Of a DNA stretch of 64,000 bases, positions 9,779 to 19,443 are shown piece after piece. The stretch is from Parietichytrium sp. I65-24A (Eukaryota; Sar; Bigyra; Thraustochytrida; Thraustochytriidae), in contig BLSF01000041.1 in NCBI GenBank assembly GCA_012862575.1, forward strand, positions 124,001 through 188,000, written 5' to 3'. A model generated the notes under the pieces. The model was not told the origin of the DNA, did not search any database, and worked only from the letters and a program-made list of their open reading frames with translations. Position 1 is the first letter of the stretch. Each line of letters begins with the position of its first letter. The position numbers were made by a program, and so were the translations under genes.

Positions 9779-11050
9779 ATGTCGAACTGCACGTGCCCTC
9801 CAAAGGACGGGCTGGACTACAACGAGTTCATCGCGACGCACTTCCATGAGTGTCTGTACACTCCCAGGGAAGTGGCCTCTTTCATCGTGGGGATGTCGTC
9901 GCTAGGGTTCTGGATTGCTTGCCAGATCCCGCAGTTCGTGAAAAATTACCAGCGAAAGAATGGCGGTGCACTTAGTAAATGGTTCCTTCTGGAGTGGTTC
10001 CTTGGCGACGCTCTCAACTTGTTTGGAGCTGTTCTAACCCGGCAGCTTGCCACTCAGATCGCTACAGGAATCCTCTTTCTTATCAACGACACGCTGATGA
10101 TCTCTCAAATTACTTACTACACGTTTTACGGTGTCAAGGTCGCAAAGGATACCGATCTTGTCCGCGAAGCTAATGGAAGGAGCGAAGATGGACTCGAGCC
10201 TCTTCTGGAGAGCTCCCGAGACGACAATTCGTCCACGGGCGAAGGCGAAGGCGCTTCACAGTCCCGTAATTCTTCGGCTATGGCATTTGCAACCATTGTC
10301 GCGCCAGTCGTTGCAATCGCAGTCATGAGCAACAACAAAATGGGTGTGAACACCACGTTGCTGTCACAGCCTCTGGTGTCATTTGAAGCTTTGGAGGATC
10401 TTCCAGACTGCGAGCCACACACAGAGCTTCCGAAGGGCATTAACGATCTGGGAATGGCAATCGGCTGGATCTCCTCCATCGTTTATTTAAACAGCCGGAT
10501 CCCCCAAATCCTTAAGAATCAGCGGCGAAAGTCTGTTCAAGGCCTCTCGATCGTCATGTTTGGTTGTGCAGTGATGGGCAACACCACCTACGGACTTGGA
10601 GTCTTGCTGCGCGACTCAAGCTGGTCTGCTATCAAGAAAGCCCTTCCTTGGCTGGTTGGCTCATTAGGCACTCTTTTGTTGGATTTTACAATTCTTCTTC
10701 AATTCTGGTGCTTCGATGACAGCAGCGACGAATCAGAGCAGATTGTGGAGCCGCTTCGTACACCAGGTGGTACGCGCGTTCCAGATCGCTTCAGGGTCAT
10801 TGAGCGCGGTCAACGTAGCCCTGACATGAGTGGTCTGTATGGCATGAAAGCTTGGAACACGAGTCCATTCTTCCGCCCAATGTCCGGCTCGGCGAAGGGA
10901 ATGCCACCACTTAACTTGCGAGATACCTCGAGTCTTGGAGTTCTTCCAAGTGAGACTACTCTTACCTTGGACGGGGCGCAGCAGTCCCACGCCACGCGCC
11001 CCTCCGCAAACAGCGACTACAATGTTCGCGAGAGAAGTGGTTCTCACTAG
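9779..11050 (+). CDS. PQ-loop repeat membrane transporter (SLC66A1/Ypq-like)
   Basis: A 423-residue seven-helix protein with two PQ-loop repeats. The first carries IACQIPQFVKNYQRK (Pro-Gln at about 51-52), the second NSRIPQILKNQRRKS (about 241-242). This arrangement is that of PQLC2/SLC66A1 of animal lysosomes and Ypq1-3 of yeast vacuoles, which export cationic amino acids from the acidic lumen. Between the repeats lies a ~100-residue acidic/Ser-rich loop plus an extra hydrophobic stretch, longer than in the animal protein; the ~90-residue C-terminal tail is hydrophilic and probably cytosolic. ATG 9779 is chosen because the in-frame sequence upstream has no ATG back to the previous stop. The substrate is inferred from the family only. 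The gene converges on the V-ATPase c gene, whose proton pumping would energise such a carrier. Confidence 0.88.
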   Translation: MSNCTCPPKDGLDYNEFIATHFHECLYTPREVASFIVGMSSLGFWIACQIPQFVKNYQRKNGGALSKWFLLEWFLGDALNLFGAVLTRQLATQIATGILFLINDTLMISQITYYTFYGVKVAKDTDLVREANGRSEDGLEPLLESSRDDNSSTGEGEGASQSRNSSAMAFATIVAPVVAIAVMSNNKMGVNTTLLSQPLVSFEALEDLPDCEPHTELPKGINDLGMAIGWISSIVYLNSRIPQILKNQRRKSVQGLSIVMFGCAVMGNTTYGLGVLLRDSSWSAIKKALPWLVGSLGTLLLDFTILLQFWCFDDSSDESEQIVEPLRTPGGTRVPDRFRVIERGQRSPDMSGLYGMKAWNTSPFFRPMSGSAKGMPPLNLRDTSSLGVLPSETTLTLDGAQQSHATRPSANSDYNVRERSGSH

Positions 11051-11324
11051 AGCTCGACTCTTATTGAAACTGTGCTACATTTCTCCGCTTTCCCTCATTC
11101 TTTAGAATTTTAAGTATAAGCATCCAACTTTGATTATTCTGTCCTGGATCTATTCTGCAGAACAAGTGGCAAATTCTTGGTTCTGAATTACTTAGAAATT
11201 TAGAAACCGTGTTGCTCACAGTCGAGCAGACGTTCCTATCTACAGTTCATCAAAAACGAGCTGTAAGGGAAAAAAAAAAAAAAAACATTCTCCAAATGTA
11301 GACTGGAAATTGGCATATCATTGT

Positions 11325-12037
11325 TTATGTTGCAAAGATGAGAGATACGATAAGACCATACAGCGCCAGAGCCTCCGCAAAAATAAGCACGAGGATGACA
11401 GCCACGAAGAGCTTGGGTTGAAGACCCACAGCTTTCACACCAGCGTCTCCAACTAATCCAATCGCATAGCCCGCGCCAATTCCACTCATGCCGACGCAAA
11501 GTCCTGCAGCAAGATGCTTGAAGCCTTCGTTCCACCCATACTCGTTGATGAAGACCCCATCGCTGTTTGCTGCTGGAGGTGTGACCGCGGTGACCAAAAG
11601 AACCGCTACAATGAGTCCGTAAATGCCAATGACACCGGCCATGACTACCGGGATGATGTTTTTCATAACTGCTTCGGGGTTCATCACACCCATCGCACCG
11701 ATTCCGACCCCAGCACGAGCTGTTCCGTAGGCCGCTCCGAGGTCTGCACCCACAGAGAACGATTCAATTCCAGGAGCAGTCGCGATTAATAGAAGGCAAA
11801 AGGGGAAATTAAATCCGCAAAACCGACCGATCAGCGATTCCATCCGCCAATCCATGCATTCAGGACAAGTAAACAGAGAACACAAAACAACGGTCAGTCA
11901 CACTCACATATACAACACTCCGTCCGCCGGCCGCCCTCGACCTAGCGTTCCCTCCATCACTCACTAGCGAGAACGAGCGCAAGGGAGGACCCTGCAAACC
12001 CGAAAAACGCCGGCATGGCCGTGCCTACGTCAGTCAT
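11325..12037 (-). CDS. VMA3: V-type proton ATPase proteolipid subunit c
   Basis: The 16-kDa proteolipid that forms the proton-carrying c-ring of the Vo sector. Two exons join to a 163-residue protein, the normal family size. Exon 1 is 12037-11965 ([18 protein letters not shown]...), exon 2 is 11743-11325. The intron 11964-11744 (221 nt, GTGAGT...CAG, phase 1) is the longest in the window. After splicing, [20 protein letters not shown] is continuous, as in the family. Four membrane helices are evident; [12 protein letters not shown]-type sequence near the C-terminus ([14 protein letters not shown]) holds the conserved proton-binding Glu of helix 4. Taking only the unspliced frame, which starts near 11885, would give a false N-terminus. 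A 16-A run (11271-11285 region) lies just past the stop. The gene is convergent with the PQ-loop gene, with 274 bp between stops. Confidence 0.93.
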
Positions 12038-13331
12038 TGTGCCGACTTGCCTCCGCCTCACTGCCTGCTCTCTTCCTCACTTTCTCTCTCTCTCTCTGTC
12101 TCTCCCTCCTCTCAGCGCCAGGCGCTAATCCCCTTGGCGCGCCGCGAAACCTCGCCCTGTCGTGAGTATGCCGTGTGCAGCTTTTGCGAATCGCAAAAAT
12201 CTTTTGAGCCGTGAACACTCCTCCCTCTCAGGCATCCAGGGGTGAGGGTCGTCAGAAACGAACTGTCCTCACTGGCAAAAATGATTCCTCGATCGTATTA
12301 ATGAATACGTTTTGTATTTTCGACTACGACAAAGACGTATTTACCGGATATGAAAAGAGGGCCATCTCTTTGTTCACATTGTTCGTTGCGCCACATCACT
12401 AGCGCTCTGCATAGGGGCGCCCTTAGTAACGACAGCCGCAGAAGTGCTTAGAACTAGTACCGTACACCTTCGCTTGGCGTTCGTGGGATTGATTTTTGGG
12501 GACTCGAATTAATTTACTTATTTCGAAAGTGGAATGCCGCGCTGCTTTATGCTCCCGATCCTTACTTTCAATCTGCCTTTCACCTTGTATTGAGCTCGAG
12601 AGCCTGGCAAACTGGTCAAAGTCTGCGCTGAGAATGTTGTGAATCTGCAAAAAACGATGAGGAAACGTTGGACCATGTGATGCCTCGGACAACCCTACGG
12701 CCAGGGTTACCGCAACTCGCTATAAGTTACGTCAGAGAAAATCTCCAAACTTTCTAAACTCTATCGGCGCGCCTAATCGACGCTATAACTAGGCATTTCC
12801 TCCTCCTCTGGAAGAGCTGCTGGACTCGAAAGCCAGCTTCATTCAAGACGGCCACGTGGTTCCCGCTACAAAGTACTGCAAGACAAGCTTGACCTTTGCT
12901 CCCACACGTCTTCGCAGTCATTAGAATTTTAAATTCTGAATTCTGAATTCAGGCGCAACCAAATCAAAGTTTCGAAAGTTGTCGCGGTATGGATGACTCG
13001 GAGATATGTGAGATAACAGCCAAACTACGGCAGCCTAGTGGCCACTCAACGGAGCCACTAGCAAAGAGAACGGCCTATTGTCGAACTATGCCTCTCTATG
13101 ACCAGGTGGGCTAGGTGTTTAGGTAGGTGAGTGTATGCGGTTAGTTGGATAGGTAGTGATGGTAAGGTAGAGAAGATAGAGAGACAGAGAGACTGATTGT
13201 GAGAGACAGAGTGAAGGAGGGAGCGACAGAAGGAACGCGGGGAAGAAATCCAGAAATCCAGATTCTGTTTCGGCGAGTACCCGCAAGAGCCCCACACGAG
13301 GCCGCGCGCACACCCCACACCAACACTACTC

Positions 13332-13377
<46 letters not shown>

Positions 13378-13701
13378 GAGAGAGAANNNNNNNNNNNNNN
13401 NNNNNNNNNNNACACTACTCGTGAGACAGAGAGAGAAACAGAAAGGAAGGAAGTGGAGGAGAAGAGAAGGAGGAAAAAGCCAGCAACGCTCGCGCCGTGA
13501 GTGGTTGAGTGTTTGAGTGATTGAGTGTCGCGAGCCCGTGCGCGCCAGAGCTCTTTCTTTCTGTGTCTTGAAGCCAAGTAGCTGGGTGGCCGGGCCGTAG
13601 GGGCAGTTGGTGTGAGCGGAGACAGGAAGAGAGAGAGAGAGAGAGAGGGATATTCAGACCAAGGCGTGTTTGTGTGGAGACAGACTGGTGCGTTTCTCGA
13701 G
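12038..13701. other. Divergent intergenic region between V-ATPase c and delta-COP
   Basis: About 1.7 kb without a supported gene. A CT-rich run at 12075-12115 is the purine-rich leader of the V-ATPase c gene on its sense strand. An AATTCTG direct duplication occurs near 12935. A GA microsatellite with an assembly gap and a long GA-rich tract (13420-13650) precede the delta-COP ATG. Open frames through the GA tract are low-complexity artefacts. Confidence 0.6.
13334..13411. repeat. GA microsatellite ending in an assembly gap
   Basis: An uninterrupted AG/GA run at 13334-13376, then CGAGAGAGAA, then 25 N at 13387-13411. The word ACACTACTCG occurs just before the run (13323-13332) and again just after the gap (13412-13421), so the gap may hide a longer or duplicated repeat. 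Confidence 0.95.
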
Positions 13702-15345
13702 ATGGCGGTGTTGTCCATCGCGGTGCTGAGCAAGTCCGGCAAGGTGCTGCTGGCCAGGCAGTATGTGGACATGGGGCGGATTAGGATCGAAGGCATCCTG
13801 GCAGCTTTTCCAAAGCTGATTGAGTCCGGGGCAGACGGCAGCACGAGGCAACACACTTATGTGGAAACTGGAAGCATTCGCTACGTGTACCAGCCCATGG
13901 ACGCACTTTACCTCCTGCTGGTTACCACACGCGGAAGCAACATCGTGCAGGATTTGGACACGCTGCGATTGCTCGCCAAGGTTGTGCCAGAGTACGCTCA
14001 GCCCACTGAAGAAGATGTTTCGCGCAACGTGTTTGATCTGATCTTTGCCTTCGACGAGGTGATTACTCTGGGCTACAAAGAAAATATCACCTTGGAAGGA
14101 ATCCGCACCAATCTTGAAATGGACAGTCACAACGAAAAGCTATTTCTTATGGTTCAGCAAAGCAAGGTCAACGACGCCCGAGAGGAAGGCAAGCGTCGCG
14201 AAAAGCTTATTCAGGCGTCCAAGGCGAAAAACCCTATGCAGGGTATTGGACCTTCCTCCCTCCAGGGTATGGGCGGCTCTTCTGGTTTTGGCAACGACAG
14301 CATGAGCGGTTTCGGCAGTGGGTCCGGAATGGGCTCCTCGGGTTTGGACGCCCCTTCTACCTCTTCTACATCGCCGCTTCCGGACTCTGGATCCCGCTAC
14401 GGTTCCAGCGCCGAGTCTTCCGTGCCTAGTTCCTCTGGTCTCAAGCTGGGCGGAAAGGGGCTCAAGCTCGGGAACAAAGGAGGAAAGGGCATCTCTGCGC
14501 TTCAGCAAATTGCAAAAGAAGAAGGTATCGATGCCACCGCTCTCCTCTCACAAAAGTCGTCAAAGGCGGATGTTGCCGCTCCTGGTGCCGTGGTCAGACA
14601 CGATCCGATTGAGGTGTCCGTTGCTGAGCAAATCACTGTTCTCTACGACAGAGAGTCAGCTGTTGATAAGATCGAGGTGAAGGGAACCGTAACATTAGTG
14701 TGCCACGAAGAAGGCGCTCGGGTGCGCTTGCGCTTGGAGAATCACGGAGATACTTCGGCCTTCCAGTTCACCCCACATCCAAACATTTCCAAACCGGATT
14801 TCACCTCCTCCAACATCTTGCAGGTCAAAGACGTCAACAAGCCATTTCCGAAAGACAAGCCGCTGGGCATTCTCAAGTGGAGGTATGCAGCGAAGGAGGA
14901 CGAGTCCATGGTGCCGCTCAAAGTTGTATTTTGGCCGGAGGTTAACGGCGATGGCACTGTCAATGTTAGCATAGAGCTTGAGCTTTTAGCAAAGCACCTC
15001 ACTTTGCGTGACGTGGTGATCTCCATCCCACTAAGCTCTTCAGAGGAGCCCGAAGTAACCTCAATTGACGGAGGCATGCATCGGCACAACGCAAAGAAGC
15101 ACCTGTTGGAATGGGAGCTTGGTACGATGGACTCCAGCAACGAGACTGCGAATATGGAGTTTATCGCGCACTCGAATAGCGAGGAGGACTTTTTCCCTGT
15201 CAGCATCTCGTTCTATTCCCAACAAACCATCTGTCCGTTCAGCGTTGTGTCAGTGGAGAACATCGAGACGGAGGAGCCTGCAAAGTTTGGTCTCGATCGC
15301 AAGCTTCAGACCGCTCGGTACGAAGTCGTTGCGGAGACCAATTGA
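13702..15345 (+). CDS. ARCN1/RET2: Coatomer subunit delta (delta-COP)
   Basis: A 547-residue component of the COPI coat F-subcomplex, which drives retrograde Golgi-to-ER transport. Residues 1 to ~140 are the longin/clathrin-adaptor small-chain-like domain (MAVLSIAVLSKSGKVLLARQ, YVYQPMDALYLLLVT, RNVFDLIFAFDEV). A helix follows (REEGKRREKLIQASKAK), then a Gly/Ser-rich linker of ~90 residues, the typical KGLKLG...KGGKG motif, and a C-terminal mu-homology domain from ~300 (ITVLYDRESAVDKIEVKGTV). Length is close to the usual ~510-550. ATG 13702 matches the family N-terminus exactly; the open frame upstream is GA-repeat-encoded. The leader is an extended sense-strand GA tract. Intron-free. Confidence 0.96.
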   Translation: MAVLSIAVLSKSGKVLLARQYVDMGRIRIEGILAAFPKLIESGADGSTRQHTYVETGSIRYVYQPMDALYLLLVTTRGSNIVQDLDTLRLLAKVVPEYAQPTEEDVSRNVFDLIFAFDEVITLGYKENITLEGIRTNLEMDSHNEKLFLMVQQSKVNDAREEGKRREKLIQASKAKNPMQGIGPSSLQGMGGSSGFGNDSMSGFGSGSGMGSSGLDAPSTSSTSPLPDSGSRYGSSAESSVPSSSGLKLGGKGLKLGNKGGKGISALQQIAKEEGIDATALLSQKSSKADVAAPGAVVRHDPIEVSVAEQITVLYDRESAVDKIEVKGTVTLVCHEEGARVRLRLENHGDTSAFQFTPHPNISKPDFTSSNILQVKDVNKPFPKDKPLGILKWRYAAKEDESMVPLKVVFWPEVNGDGTVNVSIELELLAKHLTLRDVVISIPLSSSEEPEVTSIDGGMHRHNAKKHLLEWELGTMDSSNETANMEFIAHSNSEEDFFPVSISFYSQQTICPFSVVSVENIETEEPAKFGLDRKLQTARYEVVAETN

Positions 15346-15904
15346 GCCCTTGTCCTTTTCTTTCTTTTCTTTTGCCACTTGGGATACTGCTCGCTTCAGT
15401 CAGCCTGTCTCGCTTTCTCACCACGAAATACCTCGATATTCGTAAGAAAACTGTTGGGCTTCCTTTTCGTCTCTTTTCAGATTTTTAAATTTACTTTTTT
15501 AAACCAAGACTTTGAAAAGGAATTCTTCACATATCTTGATTGGATGAACTTTAAAACGTAAATGCCAAGATGGTACACAGTACGGCGCGGCCATGAGAAT
15601 TGGACTGTGCTTTCCCGTTTTACCGAAAATAACACCGTTGTACAGGCATTGTCAAAATTTTGGGATTCAGGGGGACGAGGGAAGACCTATTTCCTTCTCG
15701 CGTTGGCGGCCGGATGACGTGGTTTCTCGATGTATCCGGAATTCAGGATTCAAAAGCTCTAGAGCTAGATAAATACGAATCAAAGTTATTATAAAACACG
15801 CTTCCCTCCACCAGCTAGTCCGGCAGAAACAGACATGGAGCAATAACTCCACACAAATGATCATATATAGTGTTCAAGGGTCGTAAGTTGTGCCGATGTC
15901 CTTC
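15346..15904. other. Convergent intergenic region (delta-COP / F-box-LRR)
   Basis: About 560 bp shared by the 3' ends of two convergent genes. T-rich after the delta-COP stop; no gene, repeat or RNA recognised. Confidence 0.6.
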
Positions 15905-17890
15905 TCAGGCACTTGATATTGACATCCAAGATTGGACAGATGTAGCCTGCAACACCATCGCGATTCCCAGAGACTCGCCAACAAACAATTGCGCCAGCAT
16001 CATTTTGGCACGTTGAACATTGGCCCCTTCTGACGCTCTACTTTGGAATCTATCATATCCAAAGAACAAAACTAAGTCCGGGCGGGAGTCACTGATCAAC
16101 TCAGCGCCGCTCGAAGTCACCAGTTCGCAACCTGATAGACACAACAACTGGAGAGACGGCATATCGTTTACCAGTTGAACCGCGTCCGCATCAGTGATTC
16201 GCGAACAGTTACCGAGATTCAGAGCCCTAAGACTCTCACAATTTCGTGCAAGCGCTGTCAGGGTCTCATGGGATATATTGCATCCCACCAGCTCAATGTG
16301 ACGGAGTTCACGACAATTTTGTGAAAGTCTGATCAAAGAACTATCTGTAACCTGTGTAGCACCAAGAACGGCAACTCTTAGTTTGGCAAGCGAAGGGGAA
16401 ATGAGATCCAATGCTTCATCGGTGAGGTGGCATCCTGAGAAGTCGAGGAAAACAAGGCTAAGAGACCTAGGCAAATGCTCCAGGACTTCCAAATACTCGC
16501 GAAAGTCTGTCTGTCTCAGCGACAGCTTTTCCAAGTTGGTGCAACGCTGAAGGACACGAGTCGTTGTAGCCCTGGACAAGCCTCCGCAACAATCGAATGC
16601 AAGGCTTTTGATTCCCAGTGACTCCATGCCCCCAGAGGCAAGCCTCCATATCCCACGGTCGGTGATGGAGTTGCAGCCACTCGCATCAAGCAGCCTTAGA
16701 GCCCCAGGCCGAGCACCAAGCAGCGCGTCGATCGCGCTGTCATCTAAAAGTGTTTCCCTGGCACTAAACTCTTGCAATGCGCTGCATCGCTGAAATAGGT
16801 CCTGAAAGCTGCATTTGGTTATAGCATTGCAAAAATCAAGCGAGCAAATGGTTAGGCTGTTGCAATGAAAAACTCCCAAGGATCTGACTGTGGCATCTCC
16901 TGCGTTTGTGCAATTCAAGTTGATCTTTCTGAGCCTGAAGCACTCTGAGGAAAAGAAGGCACAGAGAGCACTGTCCGTTAGGTTGTAGTTTTGAGAAAAG
17001 TTGACCGTGTGCAAAAGACTCATGCGACCGTTGTATGTCAACAAGTTGAAAATTGTGATAAGATTTCGGTCACGGAGTTGCTTGGGAGGATCACCTTCGC
17101 TTTGCTGCTGTGACAAAACGACTTTGTACGGGTTCTCCGTATCGGCTTCTGGGAGGGAAGAGTCGACGTACATTTCCAGAAAGCTGCTGCCGTTAGCGCA
17201 ATTTTCATCGCATGCAGGCGCTGAAAAGCAAGGGAGAGTCTGGCAGCATTGTCTCGTGGCCTCATGCAAGCGCCAGCTGCATGCGCTGATTTGCACCAGA
17301 TCATCGAAGCTTAGCAAGAGCGCCATGTTCGTCCACACATTCTCAGGCATGCTAGCCAAGCTCATGGGCAGTCCCGGATCCGCCTCATCCTCCTCTGCGA
17401 CCTCGGACAAGTTGCCGCAACGACCGGTCTTAAGACATTTGCTAACCCCAGGTTCCTTTGCGCCGTCGCGAAGACCTTTTCGGTGCGCCCCAGAACAGTC
17501 CTCAGAAGAAGTCAAGTGGTCGCCTCGCAGCAAGTCAAACTCGTCAATGAGAAACCGAATGCCGAAAAAGGCGAAGAGATATACCATGGACAGCCAAAGC
17601 AAGAACATGGAAGTCAGGTTCGGCAACGGCTCTCGTCTCGCGGCGCTGCGAATGAGGTCAGAGAGCGACACGAGGAAGAGCAGGGACGCCAGCCAGTTTG
17701 CCGCCCAGAGCGGGCTCTCCCTCGCGCTTCTCAGAAGTGGGCCAGCCGGAGCAAATCCAAACATGACCCTGACGCTGCGTGTGCTCAGCAGGCAGGCAAT
17801 AAGGAACAGGCCGGCAACCACGCCGCTGGTCACCACCGTAGCGTACCCTGCGTACTCCAGCACCACCGCGCGGTCTGCCTGCCGGACCAT
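15905..17890 (-). CDS. F-box / leucine-rich-repeat protein with N-terminal transmembrane region
   Basis: A 661-residue protein from ATG 17890. The first ~120 residues contain three hydrophobic segments (about 18-36, 61-80 and 95-115) that look like membrane helices. After a hydrophilic, Cys/acidic linker, residues ~178-212 (LASMPENVWTNMALLLSFDD, then SACSWRLHEATRQC) resemble an F-box. From ~290 to the end are more than a dozen AMN1/FBXL-type Cys-containing LRRs, with units such as LRVAVLGATQVTDSSLIRLS and LRALNLGNCSRITDADAVQL. F-box/LRR proteins are substrate adaptors of SCF ubiquitin ligases. A multi-pass membrane N-terminus is not typical for the class. The LRR assignment is firm; the F-box call is moderate and the membrane topology inferred. 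The opposite strand has a long open frame (17001-18038), judged a shadow. Confidence 0.82.
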   Translation of the reverse strand: MVRQADRAVVLEYAGYATVVTSGVVAGLFLIACLLSTRSVRVMFGFAPAGPLLRSARESPLWAANWLASLLFLVSLSDLIRSAARREPLPNLTSMFLLWLSMVYLFAFFGIRFLIDEFDLLRGDHLTSSEDCSGAHRKGLRDGAKEPGVSKCLKTGRCGNLSEVAEEDEADPGLPMSLASMPENVWTNMALLLSFDDLVQISACSWRLHEATRQCCQTLPCFSAPACDENCANGSSFLEMYVDSSLPEADTENPYKVVLSQQQSEGDPPKQLRDRNLITIFNLLTYNGRMSLLHTVNFSQNYNLTDSALCAFFSSECFRLRKINLNCTNAGDATVRSLGVFHCNSLTICSLDFCNAITKCSFQDLFQRCSALQEFSARETLLDDSAIDALLGARPGALRLLDASGCNSITDRGIWRLASGGMESLGIKSLAFDCCGGLSRATTTRVLQRCTNLEKLSLRQTDFREYLEVLEHLPRSLSLVFLDFSGCHLTDEALDLISPSLAKLRVAVLGATQVTDSSLIRLSQNCRELRHIELVGCNISHETLTALARNCESLRALNLGNCSRITDADAVQLVNDMPSLQLLCLSGCELVTSSGAELISDSRPDLVLFFGYDRFQSRASEGANVQRAKMMLAQLFVGESLGIAMVLQATSVQSWMSISSA

Positions 17891-19443
17891 CCCCGCAGAC
17901 CGCGCCGCTCACCAGCGCCTCGCACCTATCACCCTCTATGGTCTCGCGTCTTCGTCCGCCTTCGCTCTTTCTGCAGTTGGTGCGAGCAGAGTGTCAAGAG
18001 CTCGCAAGCCCAGTTGGAAGCTCAAAGGAAGCTCGTGAGTCTCCCAGAGATTCTTCTTCGCTCGCGCCAGACTTACTGGCACGAGCATTTAGTGCTACGC
18101 AATGCCGTAGTGCGTAGTGCAAGGAAAAGGCAAGCGCAGAGTATACGAGCACTCTCAGCGTACGTGCACGTACGTGTACGCACACTACGAGCACTCTGTC
18201 CTCGCGCACTTGACGCACTTGACGCACTCACAGTCAGTGCCCGCTGGTTTATGCTGGTTTGCGCGATACATGCCTTCTACATCCTTCTACATCCTTCTAC
18301 ATCCTTCTACATCCTTCTACATCCTTCTACATCCTTCTACATCCTTCTACACCAGCACATATCGAAGAATTAGAGTGATAGATAGAGTGATACGTGGATG
18401 GTGTTTTGGAACCGTAGTAGGTCGACTGAGCTTTCCTAATGGTTCGTGAACGTTCGGAGCGCTCCCGGTGGTCCTAAGGTATCAGGTATACAGTGTGCAT
18501 AGTGGCAAGATTAGTTGGTAAGCTCACCATCTCGGGTATCATGCGAAACTGTTAATGCGGGTATGAGAAGTGCGCAGAACCCTGTAGGATAGTCCTACTC
18601 CTTCACAATAATCAAGCGAGTCATACACTATACAATGCTGAATCATCAGCATTTATCGTATCTGATCGTAGAACAGATCGCTTGGTAACGGGATCAACGG
18701 GACCAGCGACTACGGGGGGTGATAGTCAGCCTAGGACCTCAGGACTAGCCACGGTTAATAATGGCCATTACTGGCGAAGGGGTGTGACTTCCGTGAATTG
18801 TGCAAGTCGTAGGTGTACCCGCTACTGAGCACTAGCTCCGCGCACCCCCCCCAGGAAGGAGGAAGGAGGAAGGAGGCAAGGAGGCAAGGAGAAGCACACT
18901 GCGTCGAGGAGTGTGAGCTACACAAGGTGTTCATCCTTGTGTCGAGGTCTCTTGGGTCTCTCGAACTTGTAGTAGTAGTAGTTGCTTGTGTGTGGAGAGT
19001 GTGGAGAGTGTGGAGGTTTGAGAGGGCCGGCGAGTTGAGGGAGTGGGTGAAAAGTAGAAGGAAGGAAAGAAGGAAAGAAAGAAACAAAGAAAGAAGGGCA
19101 GGCGAAACACAAAGAGAGGAAGAGCGTATTGGCAGAGCGGGCGGGAAGAAAAAAGATAAGACAACGTTTTCCTTTCGGCACTTCGTGGCGTCTCAGCACT
19201 AGTCGCCGTTTTGCCCGGTGTAGAACTCAGAACACTCTGTGTGACGGTTCGGCTACTGGTGAGGAGATCCAGCACGTCTGAGGACAAACGCGAGCAGCCT
19301 TTCCCCCGGAAGCAGGCCCACAAGGCTCTGCGAACATTCGAACTGCTGGCTTTCGAGCGTTCTTGCCGGGCTGAAAGGCTAGGCGCCGCCCCATACTTTA
19401 ATAGATTGGTTAGATTGATAGAATATTGGAATTGGCGGGAGTG
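17891..19443. other. Divergent intergenic region (F-box-LRR / TFIIS-N gene)
   Basis: About 1.55 kb. It contains the 10-bp minisatellite at 18273-18350, a CGCACTTGA tandem duplication at 18205-18231, a sense-strand purine-rich tract at about 19040-19160 ahead of the TFIIS-N gene, and otherwise complex unique sequence (18380-18800) in which I recognise no coding or RNA gene. Confidence 0.6.
18273..18350. repeat. 10-bp minisatellite CCTTCTACAT
   Basis: Seven complete and one partial head-to-tail copies of CCTTCTACAT with no mismatch between units, which suggests a recent expansion. It lies about 380 bp upstream of the F-box/LRR ATG. Confidence 0.97.

Noticed and set aside
11325-11885. V-ATPase c start inside the contiguous frame (upstream of 11743)
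   Set aside because: That N-terminus does not match the family; splicing to the exon at 12037-11965 restores the conserved first helix.
13326-13856. Ser/Leu- and Arg/Glu-repeat open frames around the GA tract
   Set aside because: They are translations of the microsatellite and N gap; the real start in the region is the delta-COP ATG at 13702.
17001-18038. 345-codon plus-strand open frame opposite the F-box/LRR gene
   Set aside because: The opposite strand encodes clear LRRs and membrane segments; this frame has no domain and runs through the LRR gene's start, so it is an antisense shadow.
18117-18449. Open frame with repeated STSFYILLHP
   Set aside because: It is the direct translation of the 10-bp minisatellite and is open only because 10-bp units rotate frame without stops.
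18380-18800. Possible structured RNA in complex unique spacer sequence
   Set aside because: No tRNA, 5S, snRNA or snoRNA signature could be recognised, and no consistent fold was evident by eye.
19165-19212. Third copy of the miniature insertion flanked by CGTTTT
   Set aside because: Only an 11-base match (CACTTCGTGGC) to the core and a 6-base flank; both are expected by chance in a window this size.
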